Position numbers and translations under genes: made by a program. 64,000 nucleotides of DNA from Parapristionchus giblindavisi (Eukaryota; Nematoda; Chromadorea; Rhabditida; Diplogasteridae), in the NCBI GenBank assembly GCA_943737045.1, contig CALSFV010000045.1:434001-498000 (forward strand). Reading direction: 5' to 3'. Numbering within the stretch: position 1 is the stretch's first letter; each line of letters begins with the position of its first letter. Positions 55,670-64,000 of the stretch are shown one piece after another. The notes under the pieces were generated by a model. That model had not been told where the DNA came from. It saw nothing but the letters and a program-made list of their open reading frames with translations, and did not search any database.

Positions 55670-58600
55670 CATTGACCGAAGTGTACATTTTGGCTCAAAA
55701 TAATTCATGACAAGATAGATTTTCAGCAACACCCATGTTGTTATATATCATTTGAAAGAGCAAAAAATTCTGAATAAGATAGAGCTCAGTTCACGTCGAT
55801 CTATAAGCTTTCACACATGCTACATTGACCGAAGTACAAAAGTAACTTTCACTCTGATAAGAACAAAACATGTTATGAGACAAAAAATTACAACCCATCG
55901 TGTGATATACTGGGTGAAAGAGCAAAAAAATCTGAATAAGATAGAGCTCTGTTCACGTCGATCTATAAGCTTTCACACCTGCTACATTGACCGAAGTGTA
56001 CATTTTGGCTCAAAATGTTTCATGACAAGATAGATTTTCAGCAACACCCATGTTGTTATATATCATTTGAAAGAGCAAATAATTCTGAATAAGATAGAGC
56101 TCAGTTCTCGTCGATCTATAAGCTTTCACACCTGCTACATTGACCGAAGTGTACATTTTGGCTCAAAATAATTCATGACAAGATAGATTTTCAGCAACAC
56201 CCATGTTGTTATATATCATTTGTAAGAGCAAAAAATTCTGAATAAGATAGAGCTCAGTTCACGTCGATCTATAAGCTTTCACACCTGCTACATTGACCGA
56301 AGTGTACATTTTGGCTCAAAATAATTCATGACAAGATAGATTTTCAGCAACACCCATGTTCTTATATATCATTTGAAAGAGCAAAAAATTCTGAATAAGA
56401 TAGAGCTCAGTTCACGTCGATCTATAAGCTTTCACACCTGCTACATTGACCGAAGTGTACATTTTGGCTCAAAATAATTCATGACAAGATAGATTTTCAG
56501 CAACACCCATGTTGTTATATATCATTTGAAAGAGCAAAAAATTCTGAATAAGATAGAGCTCAGTTCACGTCGATCTATAAGCTTTCACACCTGCTACATT
56601 GACCGAAGTGTACATTTTGGCTCAAAATAATTCATGACAAGATAGATTTTCAGCAACACCCATGTTGTTAAATATCAATTGAAAGAGCAAAAAATTCTGA
56701 ATAAGATAGAGCTCTGTTCACGTCGATCTATAAGCTTTCACACCTGCTACATTGACCGAAGTGTACATTTTGGCTCAAAATAATTCATGACAAGATAGAT
56801 TTTCAGCAACACCCATGATGTTATATATCATTTGAAAGAGCAAAAAATTCTGAATAAGATAGAGCTCAGTTCACGTCGATCTATAAGCTTTCACACCTGC
56901 TACATTGACCGAAGTGTACATTTTGGCTCAAAATAATTCATGACAAGATAGATTTTCAGCAACACCCATGTTGTTATATATCATTTGAAAGAGCAAAAAA
57001 TTCTGAATAAGATAGAGCTCAGTTCACGTCGATCATAAGCTTTCACACCTGCTACATTGACCGAAGTGTACATTTTGGCTCAAAATAATTCATGACAAGA
57101 TAGATTTTCAGCAACACCCATGTTGTTAAATATCAATTGAAAGAGCAAAAAATTCTGAATAAGATAGAGCTCTGTTCACGTCGATCTATAAGCTTTCACA
57201 CCTGCTACATTGACCGAAGTGTACATTTTGGCTCAAAATAATTCATGGCAAGATAGATTTTCAGCAACACCCATGTTGTTATATATCATTTGAAAGAGCA
57301 AAAAAATCTGAATAAGATAGAGCTCAGTTCACGTCGATCTATAAGCTTTCACACCAGCTACATTGACCGAAGTGTACATTTTGGCTCAAAATAATTCATG
57401 ACAAGATAGATTTTCAGCAACACCCATGTTGTTAAATATCAATTGAAAGAGCAAAAAATTCTGAATAAGATAGAGCTCTGTTCACGTCGATCTATAAGCT
57501 TTCACACCTGCTACATTGACCGAAGTACAAAAGTAACTTTCACTCTGATAAGAACAGAACATGTTATGAGACAAAAAATTACAAAGATAACCCATTGTGT
57601 GATATACTGGGTGAAAGAGCAAAAAATTCTGAATAAGATAGAGCTCTGTTCACGTCGATCTATAAGCTTTCACACCTGCTACATTGACCGAAGTGTACAT
57701 TTTGGCTCAAAATAATTCATGACAAGATAGATTTTCAGCAACACCCATGTTGTTAAATATCAATTGAAAGAGCAAAAAATTCTGAATAAGATAGAGCTCA
57801 GTTCACGTCGATCTATAAGCTTTCACACCTGCTACATTGACCGAAGTGTACATTTTGGCTCAAAATAATTCATGACAAGATAGATTTTCAGCAACACCCA
57901 TGTTGTTATATATCATTTGAAAGAGCAAAAAATTCTGAATAAGATAGAGCTCAGTTCACGTCGATCATAAGCTTTCACACCTGCTACATTGACCGAAGTG
58001 TACATTTTGGCTCAAAATAATTCATGACAAGATAGATTTTCAGCAACACCCATGTTGTTAAATATCAATTGAAAGAGCAAAAAATTCTGAATAAGATAGA
58101 GCTCTGTTCACGTCGATCTATAAGCTTTCACACCTGCTACATTGACCGAAGTGTACATTTTGGCTCAAAATAATTCATGGCAAGATAGATTTTCAGCAAC
58201 ACCCATGTTGTTATATATCATTTGAAAGAGCAAAAAAATCTGAATAAGATAGAGCTCAGTTCACGTCGATCTATAAGCTTTCACACCAGCTACATTGACC
58301 GAAGTGTACATTTTGGCTCAAAATAATTCATGACAAGATAGATTTTCAGCAACACCCATGTTGTTAAATATCAATTGAAAGAGCAAAAAATTCTGAATAA
58401 GATAGAGCTCTGTTCACGTCGATCTATAAGCTTTCACACCTGCTACATTGACCGAAGTACAAAAGTAACTTTCACTCTGATAAGAACAGAACATGTTATG
58501 AGACAAAAAATTACAAAGATAACCCATTGTGTGATATACTGGGTGAAAGAGCAAAAAATTCTGAATAAGATAGAGCTCTGTTCACGTCGATCTATAAGCT

Positions 58601-59778
58601 TTCACACCTGCTACATTGACCGAAGTGTACATTTTGGCTCAAAATAATTCATGACAAGATAGATTTTCAGCAACACCCATGTTGTTAAATATCAATTGAA
58701 AGAGCAAAAAATTCTGAATAAGATAGAGCTCTGTTCACGTCGATCTATAAGCTTTCACACCTGCTACATTGACCGAAGTGTACATTTTGGCTCAAAATAA
58801 TTCATGGCAAGATAGATTTTCAGCAACACCCATGTTGTTATATATCATTTGAAAGAGCAAAAAAATCTGAATAAGATAGAGCTCAGTTCACGTCGATCTA
58901 TAAGCTTTCACACCAGCTACATTGACCGAAGTGTACATTTTGGCTCAAAATAATTCATGACAAGATAGATTTTCAGCAACACCCATGTTGTTAAATATCA
59001 ATTGAAAGAGCAAAAAATTCTGAATAAGATAGAGCTCTGTTCACGTCGATCTATAAGCTTTCACACCTGCTACATTGACCGAAGTACAAAAGTAACTTTC
59101 ACTCTGATAAGAACAGAACATGTTATGAGACAAAAAATTACAAAGATAACCCATTGTGTGATATACTGGGTGAAAGAGCAAAAAATTCTGAATAAGATAG
59201 AGCTCTGTTCACGTCGATCTATAAGCTTTCACACCTGCTACATTGACCGAAGTGTACATTTTGGCTCAAAATAATTCATGACAAGATAGATTTTCAGCAA
59301 CACCCATGTTCTTATATATCATTTGAAAGAGCAAAAAATTCTGAATAAGATAGAGCTCAGTTCACGTCGATCTATAAGCTTTCACACCTGCTACATTGAC
59401 CGAAGTGTACATTTTGGCTCAAAATAATTCATGACAAGATAGATTTTCAGCAACACCCATGTTGTTATATATCATTTGAAATTGCAAAAAATTCTGAATA
59501 AGATAGAGCTCAGTTCACGTCGATCTATAAGCTTTCACACCTGCTACATTGACCGAAGTGTACATTTTGGCTCAAAATAATTCATGACAAGATAGATTTT
59601 CAGCAACACCCATGTTGTTTTATATCATTTGAAAGAGCAAAAAATTCTGAATAAGATAGAGCTCAGTTCACGTCTATCTATAAGCTTTCACACCTGCTAC
59701 ATTGACCGAAGTGTACATTTTGGCTCAAAATAATTCATGACAAGATAGATTTTCAGCAACACCCATGATGTTATATAT
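55670..59778 (+). repeat. Satellite segment between solo LTR 4 and retroelement 3
   Basis: Matches 48,697-51,568 but is 1,237 bp longer, through extra A and B monomers. A one-base deletion (GATCATAAGC for GATCTATAAGC) occurs at two places about 930 bp apart (57,034 and 57,965), which shows that the extra part is itself a local duplication. Confidence 0.92.
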
Positions 59779-60074
59779 TGTTATATCCGAAGTGTGGTGT
59801 AGATAAGACGAAGACGTAGTAAAGCTACTAGCTTTATTATATAGACGAGATATGAGAGAGGGGACTAGGGAGTGACCACTAGATGGGGTTAGAGAGGAAT
59901 GGAATGAATGGATTGACCAGACATTCTTTCTCGTATACAAAGGATGGAAATATTATGTATATATAATTAGATATGGAAATTAGGGTATATACATAACACC
60001 TCCCCCTTAAGATGGGACATCTTACAATAAATTGGGGTTACGAGAAAACAATACAAACAAATCAATAGGACCAC

Positions 60075-62294
60075 TTAGTGGTAAGTCTTCTTCGTAGTTG
60101 AACGTTGGTGTTGTTGGGCAGGCATCGTCAGGCGTGCGCTGCATTGAGTTGACGAGCGAGACGATGATACGGTATCTGAACGAGTCATGGATACTGAAGT
60201 TGGTGCAGCCACCATCGGAACTGTCGTTGCGACATCATCACTATCATCCCGGATGACCTCATCATCAATCACGTTCTCAGTCACAGAGAATCCTTCCAAC
60301 ATACTCTGCTCAGGTGTATCCTTACTATAAGAATCATTCGTCCGTAATTGACTCTTATGTACTCCTCCTGTTCGTAGATCACTATTGATCTCGACCATCA
60401 CTGAACATCTCCTTCTCAGTACAGTCCCACGGACCCATTCAAACTGAGTAGGACTAGAGTACTCCTTGTAGAACACCTCATCTCCTGTGCAGAGTCTCTT
60501 TAATACAACACCATTCTTCCGATCGTTGTGTTTAACCATATCCACATCCAGAATATCTCCGATCGATTTAGAATCGACTACTGCGATCCTCCTTGTACCA
60601 CGGAAAGCGTCAGCCGTACTGGCCTTTCTTGGTTTACTACCATTGTAGACAGGCGTCTTTCTCTCCTTCATCCTGAGAGAAGCCTTCTTTGTACATGCTG
60701 CTTGACTCTCCTCTGTAGCCTCGGCCAGCCTATTATCAATCATCTTTGTGTGATCGACATCATGGGTCATCTTACTCGTGACCTCTGAGGCTTCATTTAT
60801 GGAGATACATGGTGCTTGACTCTCCTTCGTAGTCTCAGCAGGCATATCATCAACCATCCTTGCATGATCGATATCTTCGGTCATCTTACTCGTGACCGTC
60901 AAGACTTCCATAGTCTTCATACGTGCTGCTTGACTCTCTTCCGTAGCCTCGGCAAGCACACTATCGACCCTCCTTGCGTGGCTGATCTCATCGGTCATCT
61001 TCGTTGTGACCGTCTTGGCAGCTGTAGGGATCGCAGCATCTCTTACGACGAGTAATTTCAATTTCTTGATGAAATTCATTCCGAGAAGCACGATATTTGA
61101 TAAAGTAACATAGATATCACCTTTCACCTCAATACCTCCATACTTCACTGTAGCTCGGAACATTCCCTTTATATTCAGATTGGAGCTATTAGGACAGACC
61201 ACCTTGCAGTTGGCCGCTGAGCAATCGGGCGAACCGATCTGCTTCCACACTTCCTCCGATATGAGGGTGATGTCAGCTCCTGTATCGATTGACATTCTAA
61301 TCGATTTATCTTGAAGTCGTACATTGATGCTGTAGTAATCCGTGTCAGTCTTGTCGGCACGTATCGATTTGACTTCCTTCCGATCCCTGCTTCGATCTCT
61401 ACAGACCCTTGCGATGTGGCCAATCTTTCCACATTTGTTGCATCTAGCATTCTTGAATCTACACCGATTCTCGTCATGATTATATCCACATCGATAACAA
61501 GTGAACTCATTTTCAGTGTTATCATTCCCTTCGTTCTTATGCTCCTTGACGACGTTCACATTTCCGTGCGGTTCTGTAATCGCTCGTGAATCGTTCCTCA
61601 GTTGAGTAGAGCTATTATAAACTTCAATGAGTTTATCCAGAGTGCTATCATCTTTCTGAGCTTCTCTCAGCATCAACATGTGAAGATCACTGTATCGGGA
61701 CACATCCAGAGCGTGTAGGAATATCAGACACTTCATCTGTTCCAATGTGATCTCCTTAGGTTGTGCGCTTTGCACCAGTCTATTCACTCTGGCAGCGAGT
61801 ACTCTTGGATCGTCGATGCCCTCCTTCGACATTCTGAAGTCCAGCATCCTTCGGCGTTTCTCGAACAGAGAAGTCTGATCACCGAAAAGTGACGTCATCT
61901 TCTCGACTACATCTGCCAACTTCATCGTACTCCATTTCACGGGAACGATGCTGTCTGAGAAAGTCTTCTCAACAGTTGGATGAACATGACGTAAAAGGAG
62001 TCGGACCTTCTTGACGTCGTCCCATTCCTTCAGATCAATGTCGAAGATATCCTCGTGTCTACTCCACCATAACTCGAATGTGGAGTCTTCCTCAGGGGAA
62101 TACCGAAACTCATGAATCCTCGCTTCTATCGCATCAAGAGAGAATGGTCCATTCGATGAGTTCCCATTGCCACTGCTCATTTTCTCTACTAAATCCTGGA
62201 GTAGATTCATCCTCTCATTCTGTGAAGTAATGAGCTTCGTCAGAGCTTTCACTGTCTCTGACTCATTATCTTGTCTTGTCTCCTTATGTGACAT
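60075..62294 (-). CDS. Gag-protease fusion ORF, copy 3
   Basis: 739 codons, same domains. It shares the Gly variant with copy 2 and has one cluster of changes in the third degenerate repeat, CISINEAS for CMETNEVS. The DNA change there (60,789-60,806) looks like a ten-base micro-inversion plus neighbouring substitutions. The frame stays open. Confidence 0.85.
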   Translation of the reverse strand: MSHKETRQDNESETVKALTKLITSQNERMNLLQDLVEKMSSGNGNSSNGPFSLDAIEARIHEFRYSPEEDSTFELWWSRHEDIFDIDLKEWDDVKKVRLLLRHVHPTVEKTFSDSIVPVKWSTMKLADVVEKMTSLFGDQTSLFEKRRRMLDFRMSKEGIDDPRVLAARVNRLVQSAQPKEITLEQMKCLIFLHALDVSRYSDLHMLMLREAQKDDSTLDKLIEVYNSSTQLRNDSRAITEPHGNVNVVKEHKNEGNDNTENEFTCYRCGYNHDENRCRFKNARCNKCGKIGHIARVCRDRSRDRKEVKSIRADKTDTDYYSINVRLQDKSIRMSIDTGADITLISEEVWKQIGSPDCSAANCKVVCPNSSNLNIKGMFRATVKYGGIEVKGDIYVTLSNIVLLGMNFIKKLKLLVVRDAAIPTAAKTVTTKMTDEISHARRVDSVLAEATEESQAARMKTMEVLTVTSKMTEDIDHARMVDDMPAETTKESQAPCISINEASEVTSKMTHDVDHTKMIDNRLAEATEESQAACTKKASLRMKERKTPVYNGSKPRKASTADAFRGTRRIAVVDSKSIGDILDVDMVKHNDRKNGVVLKRLCTGDEVFYKEYSSPTQFEWVRGTVLRRRCSVMVEINSDLRTGGVHKSQLRTNDSYSKDTPEQSMLEGFSVTENVIDDEVIRDDSDDVATTVPMVAAPTSVSMTRSDTVSSSRSSTQCSARLTMPAQQHQRSTTKKTYH

Positions 62295-62443
62295 TGTATT
62301 GACTTATACAATCCAATCACTATCTACACGTATTGATGATGTAATCGCAATTACACTTGTTGACCGCAGTCACCAAATCACAATTTGAACAGAGCCTTCG
62401 GCCACACAAGTGAAAAATTTGCTCGCAAGCAATCACACTACAC

Positions 62444-62683
62444 ACGCTCGCAAGCTGTGTCTGCCGGACAAGTCCGTACTTGAATCGCAACTCAAGTCTG
62501 CCGTACAAAGTACGTAATACTACACGCTCGCAAGCTGTGTCTGCCGGACAAGTCCGTACTTGAATCGCAACTCAAGTCTGCCGTACAAAGTACGTAAAAC
62601 TACACGCTCGCAAGCCGTGTCTGCCGGACAAGTCCGTACTTGAATCGCAACTCAAGTCTGCCGTACTAAGTACGTAATATCAA
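62444..62683 (-). repeat. Three 80-bp hairpin repeats in the leader, copy 3
   Basis: Same as in copies 1 and 2, by eye without change. Confidence 0.85.
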
Positions 62684-63037
62684 TCCAAGAACAAGAACAC
62701 GCAGTGAAGACGTCACAGTATGTCCCGAACGCGAAGCGAAGACGGCAGATGAGCAGCACGTGAAGTTCGAATCCTTAGCCAAGAAGTTGTTGGCGTCGGA
62801 TGGTCCCGGTCGCCAGTTGTTATATCCGAAGTGTGGTGTAGATAAGACGAAGACGTAGTAAAGCTACTAGCTTTATTATATAGACGAGATATGAGAGAGG
62901 GGACTAGGGAGTGACCACTAGATGGGGTTAGAGAGGAATGGAATGAATGGATTGACCAGACATTCTTTCTCGTATACAAAGGATGGAAATATTATGTATA
63001 TATAATTAGATATGGAAATTAGGGTATATACATAACA

Positions 63038-64000
63038 TATATCATTTGAAAGAGCAAAAAATTCTGAATAAGATAGAGCTCTGTTCACGTCGATCTATAA
63101 GCTTTCACACCTGCTACATTGACCGAAGTGTACATTTTGGCTCAAAATAATTCATGACAAGATAGATTTTCAGCAACACCCATGTTGTTATATATCATTT
63201 GAAAGAGCAAAAGATTCTGAATAAGATAGAGCTCAGTTCACGTCGATCTATAAGCTTTCACACCTGCTACATTGACAGAAGTACAAAAGTAACTTTCACT
63301 CTGATAAGAACAAAACATGTTATGAGACAAAAAATTACAAAGATAACCCATCGTGTGATATACTGGGTGAAAGAGCAAAAAATTCTGAATAAGATAGAGC
63401 TCTGTTCACGTCGATCTATAAGCTTTCACACCTGCTACATTGACCGAAGTGTACATTTTGGCTCAAAATAATTCATGACAAGATAGATTTTCAGCAACAC
63501 CCATGTTGTTATATATCATTTGAAAGAGCAAAAAATTCTGAATAAGATAGAGCTCAGTTCACGTCGATCTATAAGCTTTCACACCTGCTACATTGACCGA
63601 AGTGTACATTTTGGCTCAAAATAATTCATGACAAGATAGATTTTCAGCAACACCCATGTTGTTATATATCATTTGAAAGAGCAAATAATTCTGAATAAGA
63701 TAGAGCTCAGTTCACGTCGATCTATAAGCTTTCACACCTGCTACATTGACCGAAGTAGAAAAGTAACTTTCACTCTGATAAGAACAAAACATGTTATGAG
63801 ACAAAAAATTACAAAGATAACCCATCGTGTGATATACTGGGTGAAAGAGCAAAAAATTCTGAATAAGATAGAGCTCTGTTCACGTCGATCTATAAGCTTT
63901 CACACCTGCTACATTGACCGAAGTGTACATTTTGGCTCAAAATAATTCATGACAAGATAGATTTTCAGCAACACCCATGTTCTTATATATCATTTGAAAG
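63038..64000 (+). repeat. Satellite segment running off the window
   Basis: Plus-oriented A and B monomers. The order of variants (CATTGACAGAAGT, then GAAGTAGAAAAG) matches 33.5-34.2 kb rather than the flanks of copies 1 and 2. The array continues past the window end. Confidence 0.93.

Larger units (their letters stand above)
59779..63037 (-). mobile_element. LTR retroelement copy 3 (3,259 bp)
   Basis: Same structure, TATAT flanks and left-hand satellite context as copies 1 and 2. LTRs at 59,779-59,998 and 62,818-63,037; hairpin leader at 62,444-62,683. The right-hand satellite stops matching the other copies near 63,190, so the duplicated block ends there. Confidence 0.9.

Noticed and set aside
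44892..62294. Endogenous retrovirus with envelope
   Set aside because: No polymerase or envelope is present, LTRs are only 220 bp, and the protein fits a Ty3-type retrotransposon Gag.
25963..63945. Dozens of 62-146 codon open frames in the satellite as genes
   Set aside because: They are the same satellite DNA read through; amino-acid changes follow random monomer variants, and there is no sign of separate starts or promoters.
25697..64000. CRISPR-like regular repeats
   Set aside because: Both the shared core and the parts between are themselves repeated, there are no unique spacers, units are 153-168 bp, and the context is eukaryotic.
63990..64000. Telomere proximity
   Set aside because: No TTAGGC array was seen anywhere in the window, so a subtelomeric position cannot be claimed.

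Overview
This window looks like a repeat-rich piece of a nematode nuclear genome. The host evidence is two tandem, many-exon genes of the nematode-specific Sre-type chemoreceptor kind on the minus strand, small exons (about 60-150 bp) split by short GT-AG introns, AT-rich sequence, and a crowd of mariner-type DNA transposons. The many small exons fit a diplogastrid-like nematode, but that is a weak guess. Nothing bacterial is present, and no TTAGGC telomere array was seen.

Layout. (1) Positions 1-14,530 hold the two chemoreceptor genes (about 3.3-5.5 kb, apparently intact with 10 exons and 316 codons; and about 10.2-12.4 kb, nine matching exons with the last one missing). Between and around them lie mariner remnants, one 1,260-bp mariner, foldback elements, a TTAA-flanked MITE, and tRNA-derived repeat candidates. 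(2) Positions 14,531-17,791 hold a 2.0-kb element with mariner-type ends that carries a LINE fragment. A second 1,259-bp mariner abuts it, and the two share one TA. (3) Positions 19.1-22.9 kb are a nest. A hAT transposon with a perfect 8-bp target duplication and a 13-exon transposase sits between inverted-repeat arms, and its BED zinc-finger exon is interrupted by a TTAA MITE that contains a tRNA-like sequence. (4) Positions 23.9-25.7 kb hold two more palindromic elements. The second ends exactly where the satellite begins.

(5) From 25,697 to the window end is one very large satellite field of roughly 170 monomers. It is built from two monomers, 153 bp and 168 bp, which share an 82-bp core and differ in the rest. 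The array runs on the minus strand to 30,078 and then flips to the plus strand. It shows higher-order repeats and tandem duplications of several lengths (641, 1,866, 1,269, 1,237 and 6,973 bp). Embedded in it are four copies of a 402-bp solo-LTR-like sequence and three near-identical 3,259-bp LTR retroelements on the minus strand. The retroelements have 220-bp LTRs, a TATAT target duplication, a primer-binding site and a polypurine tract.

The most unusual item is that retroelement. Its single 739-codon ORF is Gag, zinc knuckles, aspartic protease, three degenerate repeats of about 36 residues, and then a segment resembling the C-terminal end of a Ty3-type integrase. Reverse transcriptase, RNase H and the integrase core are absent, so it looks like a non-autonomous element kept open in frame. 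Its 5' leader carries three 80-bp repeats, each a string of perfect small hairpins. The three copies share their satellite flanks, so they multiplied by tandem duplication of a satellite-plus-element block rather than by three insertions.

All gene models, alignments and copy numbers here were read by eye. Family names rest on motifs, and no database search was possible.
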